Shown: piece after piece, positions 23,093 to 34,599 of the stretch | Numbering within the stretch: position 1 is the first letter of the stretch | How the letters are laid out: every line of letters starts with the position of its first letter | NCBI GenBank assembly: GCA_005784505.1 | Contig: VCAZ01000112.1 | Location: forward strand, 248,001 to 312,000 | Direction: 5' to 3' | Length of the DNA stretch: 64,000 nt | Origin: Bagarius yarrelli | Taxonomy: Eukaryota; Chordata; Actinopteri; Siluriformes; Sisoridae | Made by a program: the position numbers and the translations under genes | Notes under the pieces: model-generated | Seen by the model: the letters and a program-made list of their open reading frames with translations, nothing else | Told to the model about the DNA's origin: nothing | Database searches by the model: none

Positions 23093-23290
23093 GGAAGTGG
23101 TGGCTTAGTGTTTAAGGTGTTTGACTGCAAACCAAAGATTGTGGCTTTGATTCCCAGCACCACCAAGTTATCACTGCTGGACCTCTGAATAACGTCCCTA
23201 ACCCCCAGTTGCTTAGTTATAGAAATGAAATGAATGTAAGGCGCTCTGGATACGGGTGTGTACCAGGGATATCTGGGGAAACCCTAACCC
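23093..23290 (+). repeat. SINE-A copy with the array-type 3' end
   Basis: Head and body are ordinary SINE-A, including 'GGCGCTCTGGATACGGGTGT'. It then ends 'CCAGGGATATCTGGGGAAA', the sequence that closes each unit of the 22,046-22,913 array. It is therefore a plausible bridge between the SINE and the tandem unit. Confidence 0.8.
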
Positions 23291-23293
23291 AAG

Positions 23294-23345
23294 GGATGAG
23301 TAGTATCTCACTGGTTAAGATGTTCTCCTGATGTGAAAGCTAATC
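23294..23345 (+). repeat. SINE-A head fragment
   Basis: 'TGAGTAGTATCTCACTGGTTA' followed by AGATGTTCTCCTGATG. Only the A-box part remains. Confidence 0.6.
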
Positions 23346-23767
23346 GTTCTTCCGGGAACAGTATTGGTTATTTGGTTCTAACGAAATGTTCTAGTAGAAT
23401 AATTGTATTCTGTTTTAGACAATCTGTCATTTTTTTCAGTGATCAAGGTTATGTGCTGAAATGTATACGGTTGCAACATATTTTTGCAATCTCCATATTT
23501 AAGTTTTTAGAACATTATCCACAATCTGCCACACTGAGTAAAGTTTTTCATCGCTAACGTACTGTAAATTAGCTCAGTCTGCTGACGAGGCAATTCTTCA
23601 TGCTTGTGCTTTGAAATGTGTTCTTTCTGATGCTAAATGAGCCGTTCGCTTTGATTAGAACGATGCTTGGTAATAGTGCAGAGGAAAAGACTTTCATTGT
23701 CATCAGTTCTTCGTTGTTAGATGTGTTTCCAAACATTAAAAAAGCTGTCGGTATGAACACACACCTT
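23346..23767. other. Unique sequence
   Basis: Three short frames on both strands with no recognisable product. Confidence 0.35.
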
Positions 23768-23783
23768 CACACACACACACACA
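23768..23783. repeat. (CA)n microsatellite
   Basis: Short CA run. Confidence 0.85.
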
Positions 23784-23967
23784 AACATGTCATGCTTGTC
23801 AGTGTCAGAGACCATCGGAATCCCAGCACAGTGAACGCTCAGACCAGGAAATAACACTTATGCCAACTCAAATGACAAAACTGATGATAATGAACTCAAA
23901 ATGATGCCGGATATGTAAAGTGTGAATGTCAGTTCTAATAATAGCGTCATACAAATCAGACATAGAA

Positions 23968-23985
23968 CTCTCTTTCTCACTTTCT

Positions 23986-24016
<31 letters not shown>

Positions 24017-24017
24017 C
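23968..24017. repeat. (CT)n microsatellite
   Basis: Imperfect then perfect CT run. A poly(T) run follows at 24,085-24,102. Confidence 0.9.
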
Positions 24018-24360
24018 TGCTGCAGTTAGTATGGTCATTACTTCATTACCGCAGATGGATTTTCTGCCCTTCTGTGTAATTTTCTTTTTTTTTTTTTTTT
24101 TTACTCGTCATTCTTTCCACAGCTCACGCAGGGCCCAATGATGCGCCATGTGCCTTTGACAGCAGCCTGAGAAATCCAGCCCAAAAAAAGTTGACAGGAT
24201 TTAAGACATTCCAGCTGAGATAAAATCGGCACAGCATTATTCTAACGTTCTATTAGAGAATGTTAGCTATGGACTGATGCAGAGCACTCGTGTTCCATTC
24301 TTTATTAATGCAGTTTCTGTGGATGTTGCATGGTAGCTGATGTCAAGGCCACATTCGATG
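24018..24360. promoter_or_regulatory. Candidate conserved noncoding block 3
   Basis: Unique, fairly GC-balanced sequence after the poly(T) tract, including 'CAGGGCCCAATGATGCGCCA'. The pyrimidine tract ends in TTTCCACAG at about 24,121, which resembles a splice acceptor. No donor or recognisable peptide follows, so I do not call an exon. Confidence 0.22.
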
Positions 24361-24714
24361 GAAAGATATAGAGTCTTACTTTACTGTAAAAGATTTACGC
24401 TGTAGGCTGGCATGGAAGAACTGAAATGCAAAATTCTATTCAACGAGTCAACAAACAACGATGAACATCGACCAGCAGAAAATCAAACTAGCCCACACAA
24501 GATTTGGAATGCAACAAAAATAAAGAGTTAAGTGGTATTTAGTTTAAACAAACTATTATAATACCATTTAAAATAATTGTTATAATTAAAATCAAAAGCA
24601 CAAAAACTCAAACTTGTCTAAAAACAGATAAAATGAAATGGAAAAAAAAACCTAGCAAAAATAATTAATAAAAAATAAAAACACAGCAATTTAACATAGC
24701 CCACAAATGTGCAA

Positions 24715-24716
<2 letters not shown>
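24361..24716. other. A-rich unique sequence
   Basis: AAAACA-rich stretch leading into the ATT microsatellite. No gene seen. Confidence 0.4.

Positions 24717-24750
<34 letters not shown>
24717..24750. repeat. (ATT)n microsatellite
   Basis: About 11 perfect trinucleotide units. Confidence 0.95.
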
Positions 24751-27161
24751 GTTGGCTTGTAAGAGTTTTCTTACTTTAACCTCAGAATTTCAAAAAGATC
24801 AGAATTTCACAATTCTGGTTACTGAAGATCAAACTGGCCTTTTCTGCAATAGAATTCCATTTTATTTGCTTTAGGGTGTCTAGACTGGCAAAAATGGCTG
24901 GAAATTGGGTTTTCCCAGAGGGGGCATTTACATTAAAAAAAAAATCTATCATTATGAGATGAATCACGAAAATAGCCATGTGATATACTGTAATGTCACG
25001 GCCACGCCCACCCATAAATGGGTGAACTACCCACAAATGGGTTTAACTAATATGATTGCGTTTGATCGTCTCCGTTAGAGTCATAATATTTGACACAGCG
25101 AAATATAGCAGCTATAACAAATTGAACAAATGAAATTAATTTGAAACAACATTAGATAAAACAGTAGTGTAGTGTGTATGTGTGTGTGTGTGTAATAAAT
25201 GAACAAGAAAAATGAACTCCAGTACTGCAAAACAATCACCATTCGTGTGAGCATGTCTGACTACACAGCACATGATGAAGAAAATCTCACAGTGTGTTCC
25301 AGATGTCCTTGCTGGAAACACACCTCTAAAAAACACTTCCTTTTTTTGTTTTTGCTACCCGCTGTAGAAATTTTTCAGGTAAAAAAAAAATTTCCAACAG
25401 TTTATTCTTTTTATTTCATAATGTTTCTCTTTCTGCACTGCTTCCAGTACGTGTATGTGGATTTCAGTCTCTATTTGCTGCCATGGTAATCTAATCTGCC
25501 TAGGGCCTTCAGAATCAGTAGCGCTGCCCATGTAATTTAAACTATATTAGTAGTCGCAGATTGCTAATTGGTTAATATTATTAAAGTTTATTTAACCAAC
25601 AGATTTCAAATTTGAATCTCCAGAGCCAGCTAGCTGGCCTGCAATGACATCAGCATTTTTCCATCCTCTGATTGGTCGATCAGAGTAAAACTGGTACAGC
25701 CTAGTTCGACTACTGAAACGCGTCTGTACAGGTGAATCAGAATTTTTATGCCCACAATGGCTGACGGCAGAGAAGAAATTAACTTGGTTTGAGACATACT
25801 TAAAAATCCGTTTTCAAGGTGGACATTTCGGAAAAGACATCGTGAGGAGAGTTTGGCTAACCCCGAAGATAACTTGCTTGTCTCAGACTGGGAAAAAGTT
25901 TCCAGGCAAGTTCAGATGAACGGTACCACTGGCTTACAGCCTTTAAATGTATTATCTTTAATGTTTTGTGATTTTATTATATAAATGTAATATATATATA
26001 TATAAATATATTCTGAACTGCTCCAAATGATGTAACTGGTGCAGTTGCGGTTGTAGTGTGGAGGATTGGAATTGTGTTAACAGAGTTTCTTGCTTAGTTT
26101 TCATCCTTAATATGTGAAATGTCTTTCTCTGTGTAATGCCACGGCGAGTTTTCATGGTTTCTAAAGTTGTGACATGATAGTGGTGGCATTAAGTAGGTGT
26201 ATGAGCTGGGTAAGTTACCAAATGCACCCCCTATATATATAGAGAGAGAAAGAGAGTATACTGTATTGTGTATAGTAGCAGTTAAAATCGACTGTTAGTA
26301 AATTTTAGTGTTTTTTATACCGGTCCTCTATAAAAACTGGCTTCTTCGGTATTATTTGATGTATCTAAGAAAGTCTTCTTGAAATGTCAACAATTTCAAT
26401 CACAGCGGAAGACCTATGAAACCCCAGTGTGTCTATGTCCTTTATCATGGGTTGTTTAAAGTAAAGCCTACTCAGTGTTCTTCATCTCTTTGAACATAAC
26501 AGAGGTGTCAGAATCCCAATATCGTGTGATCGATACTCAAGGATGCACTCCAAACCTCATCAGTCAGAAGAAAGGTTCAGCTGTAACCAATGACCTTGAC
26601 AGAATATCGAGGCCTGTTTATTAGCTTTGGTGCCTTTACAATGAAAGACATTCTATTTTAAGATTCTTAGAGAAATGTGGCTCGAATAAGCCCATTCTCA
26701 GTCCTAAATGAGGGTTTTTGTCTATTAATGTCGGCAAACACACCCGCGATTGAAAGCTAGAATTTGAATTCAACTAGGTTCAGGTTTTGTTAATACCTTT
26801 TTTGACAGCATCATTAATCAAGTTGAATGAAAGCGACATTTCTGTAATCAAACTGCACCAATGCCCCTTATGCCCTTTGAGAGTTTTACTTAGGGTGTAC
26901 AGGGTATTCAACTAGGCCAAGTTTTCCACCTGCAGAGCCAACATGCTCCAGAACATCTGGCTGAAAATGACAGTAAGGGGCATGCAGTAGCAAAGCATAA
27001 GCAGAGCAAGCAGTGTTGTTAATGAAATCCCTTTTCCAATAGCGGGCATACATTAGAAAAGACTTTTATTCTGCTTTCCTTAACTACTTTATTATTATGT
27101 ACAGCATTATGAAAAAAGTTACACAACATATACTGCTGCTTTGTTAAAAAACATTCATCAG
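24751..27161. other. Unique sequence with short dinucleotide runs
   Basis: TG run at 25,170-25,193, TA run at 25,990-26,010 and a TA/GA run at 26,231-26,256. No gene or interspersed repeat recognised; the short frames have no family match. Confidence 0.4.
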
Positions 27162-27210
27162 TTTCTCTCTCTCTCTCTCTCTCACTCTCTGTGTGTATAT
27201 ATATATATAC
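27162..27210. repeat. (TC)n then (TG)n/(TA)n compound microsatellite
   Basis: CT run at 27,162-27,189 followed by GTGTGTATATATATATATA. Confidence 0.9.
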
Positions 27211-27225
27211 ATTAATTCTCAATTC

Positions 27226-27600
27226 TCAAATCTTTAATTTGACTCGGGAAGAACGAGTCATCTCGGAGAGTGAATCATTTAGTCGTGCATGTGGTTCTTT
27301 TTCCGCCTCAGACCGCATTGGTTAATTTTATGGTGTTATCACGTGATGCACGGACGACTTGTCAGATAAGAGGTAAGATGAGCTAATCATAGACTGAATA
27401 TCCAGACAAACAATGAATTAATCTGTTCTGTTGCTTATAGCATTATAGTTTTGTATAGGTTTAGGTAAGTAATATATATGTTTGGGAAGTAACGCTTAAC
27501 ATTTTAATTATGTTTTGTTAATATAAACAAAATGCCTCGAAAAAAAGGTTCATTTTGCTGAGTCGGTAAAATGAGTCAAACTTCCCATCATTACAGCCAT
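27226..27600 (+). repeat. Family E repeat, compact copy
   Basis: Starts 'AATCTTTAATTTGACTCGGG' and contains one 'CAGACCGCATTGGTTAA...CACGTGATGCAC' unit. It continues with 'GTCAGATAAGAGG..AGATGAGCTAAT' and ends near 'CATTTTGCTGAGTCGGTAAA'. It is collinear with the expanded copy at 29,143-30,060. Probably a nonautonomous DNA transposon; the superfamily is not determined. Confidence 0.6.
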
Positions 27601-28086
27601 TCATGTTTTGGAGTCTGCAGTGCATGTTTTCAGGATGGGAAGCATGACATACTCTCTTAAACCCCTGGCAAACACATTGACGGCAGACACTCATGGCGGT
27701 CTGTAAGCTTATGCATGTCTTTTAAAGGCTTTTACCCTCCTTGGTTAGTATAATAACATAGACACTGGGAAAACTTTAGAATGGTTCATGCAAAATGTTA
27801 GCAAGAAAGATACATTTTGACATTTAACACTCTGCTGGTGCAGGAAACGTGATAGACCATGGACACTCTATATGCTAAATGACTGAAATAATCAATAACA
27901 GCAATGTCTGCCAAGCTGAAAGAGCAATAATTCGTCAGTAATTTGCATTAACATGACAGTAATGTAAATTCAGCAATGAATGCCAGCCAGTGTGTGTGTA
28001 GCTTGTTCTGCAAAGCAATTTCTAATTAAATATGAGTAGCAAAGTTCAGAAAAAAGAGGTAATGATCTGAAGGGTGCATTGTAAAG
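27601..28086. promoter_or_regulatory. Candidate conserved noncoding block 4
   Basis: Repeat-free stretch. The 27,890-28,050 part ('CAGTAATTTGCATTAACATG', with an octamer-like ATTTGCAT) has the look of a developmental enhancer. Inference only. Confidence 0.25.

Positions 28087-28113
<27 letters not shown>
28087..28113. repeat. (CA)n microsatellite
   Basis: About 13 perfect CA units. Confidence 0.95.
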
Positions 28114-28117
<4 letters not shown>

Positions 28118-28225
28118 TGCAGTATTTCATTTGCTTTTATATTATTCTATTACATCCGGCATACCATTTTATCAAAAGGCAGGTTTCATCTTTTGTAAAC
28201 AAAGTTGGATGTAAATAAATAATAA

Positions 28226-28433
28226 ATAAATGTCTTTATTTTGTCACATATACTTTTTACAGCACAGTGAAATTCTTTTATTGCATCTTAGTTGGGGTCA
28301 GAGCGCAGGGACAGCTATGATACAGCACCCCTGGAGCAGGAAGGGTTGGCTTGTCGGTGATGGGGCTTGAACCCAGTTGTTTCTGGTATCCAGATCAGCA
28401 ACTCAGAAACCATTTGAGCCACCACTGCCCCTG
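28226..28433 (-). repeat. SINE-C copy
   Basis: Tail 'TTTATTTTGTCACATATACT' at the left; 'GGTCAGAGCGCAGGGACAGC' in the middle; head 'CAGGGGCAGTGGTGGCTCAA' (minus strand) at the right. A small deletion removes the 'AAGGGCCTTGCTC' portion. Confidence 0.85.
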
Positions 28434-29142
28434 TAAGGGGTTAAAAGCGTTGCTCTGAGATTTGAACTCACAACCTTTTAGAGAGTAATTAGTTTTTCAA
28501 GAATGTTTTTTTATTGTTCTCAAACATCACCAAGGAAGACCTGGTACTCCATTTAAATGCTAATGAATTCAACTTTTTTGGAAGAATTAACATTTTTGCA
28601 TGTGTTTTTGCATGTGTTTATACATTTCTACTTTGGAGAAAATCAAAGGTGCCCAGAAAGATAGAAATACCTTATAGTTTAAACCTCTGAAACATTTAGG
28701 CTTTTGTGTTTTCTTTTTTTTTTTTTTTTTATAAAAAGAAAAAGAAAAGTGCTAAAATCTCTAACTGCTAACTGCTTCACCTGTAACCCATAACTGCTTC
28801 ATTTAATGGATCAGTTCTAAGTAAGAACCATTGTGACAACCAATGGGTCCGGCTATGAAAATTAATTTGAATTAATTTTTTAAGACTCTCTTGATGGCTA
28901 GTTGAAAAAAAAGGTACTGTTCATTTTTACTATGTTTGGATACCCTTGGCAAATAGTTGAATATTTGAATCATATTTAACATGTATGTTATTTGCTAAAA
29001 GTGTTTTATTGTAGTGGTTTATTTATTTATTAATTCATTCATTTATTTATTCTTTCTCTTTTTGTTGTTCTTTAATTCATTCTTTTTTTTCTGTTTAATG
29101 CTAAAGCCATGCTACAGTGTCCATTACACCACCAGACCACCT
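28434..29142. other. Unique sequence; T-rich run
   Basis: Contains poly(T) at 28,714-28,730 and a tRNA-like scrap 'GAGATTTGAACTCACAACCT' at about 28,458-28,478. No gene seen. Confidence 0.4.
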
Positions 29143-29328
29143 AGTAATGGGTCGTTCTTGAACGATTCATTTAATTTAAACGAATCTTTAATGTGACTCT
29201 GGAAGAAAAGCTTAGACTGCATAGGTTAAGCATTTTAGATCACGTGATGCACAAATAACTCAAACCTGAAGAGTTCAAGTGATGAACTAATAAATTACTT
29301 TTTCTGGCTTAGACCGCATTGGTTAAGC

Positions 29329-29405
29329 ATCTATCTATCTATCCGTCTGTCTATCTAGTTATCTATGTTTATCTCTGTCTATCCATCCAACCATCCATCC
29401 ATCTA
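29329..29405. repeat. (TCTA)n/(CATC)n microsatellite
   Basis: Imperfect TCTA units changing to CATC units, lying between the two internal units of family E. Confidence 0.9.
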
Positions 29406-29519
29406 GTCGTCTGCGGTGCTCTTTGCGGTCTTTTAGACTGCATTGGTTAAATATATTGGATTGTCATGTGATGCACAAAGAACTCAAACCTAAAGACTCG
29501 AGAGATGAACTAATCCATT

Positions 29520-29797
29520 TTTTTCCCCGGTCTTTCTGTGTGGAGTTCTCATGTTCTCTCTGTGCTTGTGGGTTTACTCCGGGTTCTCCGGGTTTCCTCT
29601 CACAGAAACATGTATGTTAGGTTGATTGGTGATTCTAAGTTGCCCATGGGAGTGAGTGTGAGTGTAAGTGTGTGTGGGGTCCTGTGATGGACTGGTGACC
29701 TGTCCAGGGTGTACCCCTCCTGCCTTTTGCAAATCCCAGCTGTCACTTTCAGAGACAACTGGGACAGACTCCAGCAGATAGAAGATGAATGAATAAA
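29520..29797 (+). repeat. SINE-B copy, 5' truncated, nested
   Basis: Starts at 'CCGGTCTTTCTGTGTGGAGT' without the tRNA-like head and ends 'CCAGCAGATAGAAGATGAAT'. It lies inside family E, so it inserted later. Confidence 0.85.
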
Positions 29798-30230
29798 TTC
29801 TCTTTTTGGCACAGACCAGAGTGTCAGATAAGAGTGAGATGAGCTAATTATAGACTGAAGAACCAGATAAACAATGAATTGAAGTGTGATCAAGGTTCGG
29901 GTAAATAGTAGATGTGTTAGGGAAGTAATACATAACATTTTAATTATATTTTACCAAAATGAACAAAATGAATGAAATGACTCTTCATTTTGCTGAATGA
30001 GACCCAAAGGTCCAAAGTCGGTAAAACAAACTGAACTTTAAATGAGCGAGACAATTTCAAGCTTGACAATTTTTTTTTAAATTCTAAATGTGTATTTTGT
30101 GTAAGAATTAGTTTTATAGATATGTAATTACCACTTTTAAACTTACAAAGATACTACTTTATGCAGTGTAAGTACATACATAGAACTGTAGACTTACTTA
30201 GAATAACCATCAACCATCAGAAGAAGCCCT

Positions 30231-30440
30231 TGGGACAGTGGTGGCTCAGATTGGGTTCAGGCTTCACCGCTGCCAGTCAGCCACTGTTGGGTCCCTGAGC
30301 AAGACTCTTAACCCCTTCTGCTCCAAGGACGGTGTACCATAGCTAACCCTGACCTCAAATTTCCAAGACGGGATATGCAAAGAAATAAATTTCCCCGTGC
30401 TGTAAAGTGTATTTCACAAATAACGACGGTTACATTATTT
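30231..30440 (+). repeat. SINE-C copy
   Basis: 'GGACAGTGGTGGCTCAGATT', then 'CCGCTGCCAGTCAGCCACTG', 'ACCCCTTCTGCTCCAAGGAC', and the tail 'AAATTTCCCCGTGCTGTAAA'. The A-to-B interval is shortened. Confidence 0.8.
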
Positions 30441-31114
30441 CTAAAAGTGTATTAAAGAAAATTAGTGTATGAAGCTGTACAATAAACATGTCGAATATTT
30501 ATGCTCTGTAGATTTTTTTCTCTTCTTCTCAAAAACACATTTAACATTTTTCGAAAACATACGTACATGAAAACGGTGCTTGTTCTACATCTTAGGATGG
30601 TTCAATTGCCCATAATTCATCTGTGATAATGTAATTTTTATTGTTTGACTAGTATATAATGTACATTGTCCTGTGATCAAATCGAATACTGAGAAAAAAA
30701 AACTCAAAAGAAGAAACTCTATACAAAGTCTAATGGCAGCTCATTAAAAGTAGTTGGACTAAAACTGCAGAGCTTGGCTGAGATTTTTAATACCTCCAGC
30801 AGCTTTCGTACAGTGGATGAGAGAGAGGGAGAAATTAACTCGATAAAACACAGTAGTGTCAGAAATTTGCACATGTTGCTGAGTTCTGCTTTCAGAAGAG
30901 AATAATGCTCAGGAGAGTAATCAAAATGAAAAAAAAAAAAAGTTTCTTTAATTTGCTGACATCTAAAGTACAACAAGCAATAAATAAATAGATAAATAAA
31001 GCGAAGATAAACAGATGCACTGGAAATAGAGAGCTGCACGGCACTATCGTCCACTAGTTTTGGCTTTGTATTCACTTCCACAATATCAGTGTTTGGCATT
31101 TGACGTCTTTTGTT
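30441..31114. other. Unique sequence; unassigned frames
   Basis: A 126-codon minus-strand frame (30,719-31,099) and a 55-codon plus-strand frame overlap each other. Neither matches a family I know. A poly(A) run lies at 30,929-30,941. No gene is called. Confidence 0.35.
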
Positions 31115-31607
31115 AAGCTAGTGTAATGTAGCTAGAATTGGATTTCTCAACAACGTGGTGGTAGCGTCTCGGATTCCGAATAAAATAACTTCTCAGTATT
31201 AACGAGGTTTTGTTAATTAAATAGCGCAGTAGCGTACACACAAGCTACATGTACCAATCCTGGATCAGTAAGTGATGCCACAGCAAACATACCTACATAA
31301 CATCAAACATACGTCGAATCTGAGATCACACACACACACATACAAACATATTAATTGCTTTGAATGCACTAGTTGAGCCTTTGCTACTGCTAACACTCGT
31401 TCGTATGACCGAAATCGCAGAGAATTTAAAGTGTCACATTATAAGGACAAAATCTCTAAATCTGTGTTCGTAGTAAGCTACTTTGCCATTTTGCTATAGC
31501 TTAGCTTTCTATCTTTTCTAGGGGTGTAGCTTCAGTATAGCTTTATTTAACGTCTACTCACTGATAACATAGCTTACTACATTTTCCAAGTAGCTTGCCC
31601 AATACTA
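31115..31607. mobile_element. Family H hAT-like nonautonomous element
   Basis: Shares 'AGCGCAGTAGCGTACACACA' (allowing changes) and the right terminus 'CCAAGTAGCTTGCCCAATAC' with the copy at 54,027-54,627. The left end is eroded, so the start is approximate. A CA run (31,327-31,340) lies inside. No transposase frame. Confidence 0.55.
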
Positions 31608-31732
31608 AACCCTATTAGCATTTTGTCAACTAAATTTTCTAATAAGGCTAACAGCTAATTCTACAATAGGTTTCTCAATCCTGGCCTCAGTGTTACAAAA
31701 GATTGCTGATACAAATATTTCCTTTCTATATT

Positions 31733-31890
31733 CCAGTTTGGTATTGGTGTCAGAGCACAGAGATAGCCATGATACAGCACATCTGGAGCATGTGGTGCAG
31801 GGTTAAGGGCCTTGCTGTCGGGTCTGACAATGTCAAGTGGTACTGGGGCTTGAACTTTCGACCTACTTATCATTACCCTTAACAACCCAA
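31733..31890 (-). repeat. SINE-C copy, truncated
   Basis: 'GGTGTCAGAGCACAGAGATA', 'CATGATACAGCACATCTGGA', 'GGGTTAAGGGCCTTGCTGTC' and a box B remnant 'GGGGCTTGAACTT'. The CATATACTT tail is missing. Confidence 0.75.
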
Positions 31891-33197
31891 ATCTCGAACA
31901 TAGAAAAGCTTTCAGACCTGAAAATAATGGTATGTTGGTACGACCATGCAAGCCTACACTCTGCACAGGAGTTATTATAACCCAAATATGTTCAATTAGG
32001 ACCCTTATTACAGCAGCAAAAACAATATATCGTATCTTAGGTTTTAAAAAAACCTACAAGAATTATTACTCTAATTATGTAAATTGGTCGTTATTTCTTA
32101 TTGACTTATTGATAATGCTGAATGTGAATTTATGATCTTTTATTATAATATAATATATTAGTAAAATTAATATGCTAATTGATTATTTTTTATAGGGATA
32201 CGTGCTGTTTATTATAATGTAATAACATTATAATAAGTTATTATATTATTGATACCTTATATAGCAAAGGTTTGTGGTGGATTATTGTATATTCACAATA
32301 TTTTCATCATTTCCTTTCACCTTCAGGAACCATTGGGTAAACTGCTAACATACATTATGCAGGTGTACTTATGAATGTATGTGTGCTTGGTGCTCTGTAA
32401 GAAGCTGTCTCGTATCTCGGTATGGGATCTGTATTCACTGTTCCAAAAAAACACATTAAAGATACATAGGTTACATGGGGGTGTAATTGAACTATGGTTG
32501 AATGATCATATGTGGTACCTATTGCCTTCTTGGATTCCAGCTTCACTGCACCATTTCTCCTCTATTTTCTAGTTGGAAGCCCCGAACAGATCACTTAAAC
32601 TGAAAGGTCACAGCTTGATTAATTAAATTCGAATAATAATAAAACAAAAAGCACAAGCAATCAAGTCAAACATCATCAATCAAGCAGCTGTAAAGCTTGA
32701 GCAAATGTTGGCGAGTTACAAGATTCTCTAATTAATTATACAGTCTGTAAAATTCTGGCTACAAGCCTGGACAAACAAAATAATACTAAAACACACACAC
32801 ACACACACATAAATATATATGTATAGCCTGTTCTAAAAGTCATGGCAAATAACTTCATTCAGTGAAGCTGCAGGGTTCAGTGATCTTCTTTACAGAAACA
32901 TTGAATGCTTTACCACTGACAGAGAGCAAAGCTTAAGTTCTCCTGCAGTGATGGTGGTGGAGACATCAAGACCTGCTGGTTTTGGTACTGCAAAACAATC
33001 TTTCTCACCCCAGTCTCCATCCAGCTGAGTAGTTTATTTTTTGATGATGATGTTTTCTTGTTACTCAAGCTAACAAAAACGCTGATCGTTTCTGCTTCCT
33101 TCAGGAAATTTCAGTTGCTCTAAACAAGGTACAGAAATCAGTGTTGAGAAGAATCCAAATCAAGATGATGTATTGTTCTTTCACAAATTGTCTAATT
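31891..33197. other. Unique sequence with AT-rich hairpins
   Basis: A perfect 10-bp inverted repeat ATTATAATGT/ACATTATAAT with a 4-bp loop lies at 32,211-32,234, and a CA run at 32,790-32,809. No gene seen. Confidence 0.4.
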
Positions 33198-33490
33198 TTC
33201 CTCCTAATCAGGGTCACTGCGATCTGCTGGAGTCTATCCCAGCTGTCTTTGGGCAAAAGACAGGGGTCAACCTGGACAGGTCGCGAGACTATCGCAGAGC
33301 CACATACAGAGAAACAACCACAAACACTTACACTCACTCCTATAGGCAATTTAGAACCACCAATTAATCTAACATACATGAAGGAAACCGGAGTACCCAG
33401 AGTACCCAAAGTTACTCAAGCAGGCACAGGGAAACCATGCAAACTCCACACAGATGGGTCCCTGATGGGGACCAAACATGGGATCAACTT
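33198..33490 (-). repeat. SINE-B copy
   Basis: 'CAGGGTCACTGCGATCTGCT' at the left, then 'ACTCACTCCTATAGGCAATT' and 'CATGCAAACTCCACACAGAT'. The head at the right is eroded. The 130-codon plus-strand frame (33,141-33,533) runs antisense through it and is a shadow. Confidence 0.85.
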
Positions 33491-33927
33491 CTGGTCTGGG
33501 TGGTCAGGTTTCCACCAACTTTTGAAAATCTAGTGTAGCATGTCTGTGGAACTGTCTGAATAAAATCTGTAGACCAACTATCAGTATTCAGATCTGCATT
33601 GTAAATCTAGTGCTGTATTCTACTGGTCTCTAAGGTGCAACCCACACCAGTAATTATAGTCACACTAATTAATAATCACCATGCATATCCCTTTGCTGAT
33701 TACTAACCTTCCACAATGTGCAGAAACAAACCTGCAATTCTGCAGTGTACTTGTATCTCAGGTGAGCTGGTTTTCAACCTTCCTGCAACACTGGAATGCA
33801 TAAACAGAAATTGAGATACCTGCAGATGAATGAAGTATTAAATACTAATCCAAGTTAGACCTAAGATAAAATCAGTGATTGTCATTTGTAACTAATTTTC
33901 ATGCCACAGCACAAAAAATAATCCAAA
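33491..33927. other. Unique sequence
   Basis: No gene or repeat recognised. Confidence 0.4.
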
Positions 33928-34051
33928 ACCCAGAAAGACCTGGGTTCAAGCCCCACCGCTGCCAGTCAGCCACTGTTGGGTCCCTGAGCAAGAACCTTAC
34001 CCCTTCTTGCTCCAGGGGGTGCTGCATCATATCTGAACCTTTGCTCTGACT
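33928..34051 (+). repeat. SINE-C fragment, 5' truncated
   Basis: Begins at box B 'CTGGGTTCAAGCCCCACCGC' and runs to 'GAACCTTTGCTCTGAC'. The head and tail are missing. Confidence 0.8.
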
Positions 34052-34132
34052 AGAAATAATGGTGACCTTATATTTGTGCCCATGTGATACTATAAAAAGG
34101 TAGAAATTGTAGTTCATTTTTAATATATATAT

Positions 34133-34314
34133 AGCACAGTGGTTAAGGTGTTGGACTGCTAACTGGAGGATCAGGGTTTGTTTTCCAGAACCAACAAGTT
34201 GCCATTGCAGGGCCCTAAGCAAGGCCCTTAACGCCTAATTGCTCACTTGTATAAAAGAGGTAAATGTAAATCGCTTTGGATAAGGGCGTCTGCCAAATGC
34301 TGTAAATATAAATG
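34133..34314 (+). repeat. SINE-A copy, full length
   Basis: 'GCACAGTGGTTAAGGTGTTG' to the tail 'GGGCGTCTGCCAAATGCTGT'. Box B is damaged (GGGTTTGTTTTCC). Confidence 0.85.
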
Positions 34315-34599
34315 CAGTGGAATTTTGGCCAATTTATCATTTTTATCATGGTTACTCATTCCATTTGGGATAATACAAGCTTTATAATTTATAAAGCACT
34401 ATTTCTCTTCCCTTGTTGAATTTTGAAAGTCTAGATCCTATCCTGATCTCAAAATCCTATTTTCTGCTCCTGAATACCCTTTCCCCTGTGCAATTTCAGC
34501 TCCCTGCTTTGGTTATTGCTTCCGCCCATCATCTCGAATACCTTCACTACACATTGTATGAATGAGACTGCTGAAATGAGCGTTGCTCGCTTTGTGAGA
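34315..34599. other. Unique sequence
   Basis: No gene or recognised repeat. Confidence 0.35.

Larger units (their letters stand above)
29143..30060 (+). repeat. Family E repeat, expanded and interrupted copy
   Basis: Left end 'TCGTTCTTGAACGATTCATT'. The internal 'AGACYGCATTGGTTAA...GTGATGCACAAA...GATGAACTAAT' unit is duplicated (29,213-29,320 and 29,436-29,516), with a TCTA/CATC microsatellite between the copies. A 5'-truncated SINE-B follows. The right part (29,805-30,060) resumes family E at 'GTCAGATAAGAGTGAGATG'. Confidence 0.6.

Noticed and set aside
24103..24220. Splice acceptor-like TTTCCACAG followed by an open frame of about 32 codons
   Set aside because: The pyrimidine tract is a poly(T) microsatellite, no donor is present, and the peptide is unrecognised. 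Kept only as part of a possible noncoding block.
30719..31099. 126-codon minus-strand frame
   Set aside because: No family recognised, an internal poly(T)-encoded F run, and a competing plus-strand frame.
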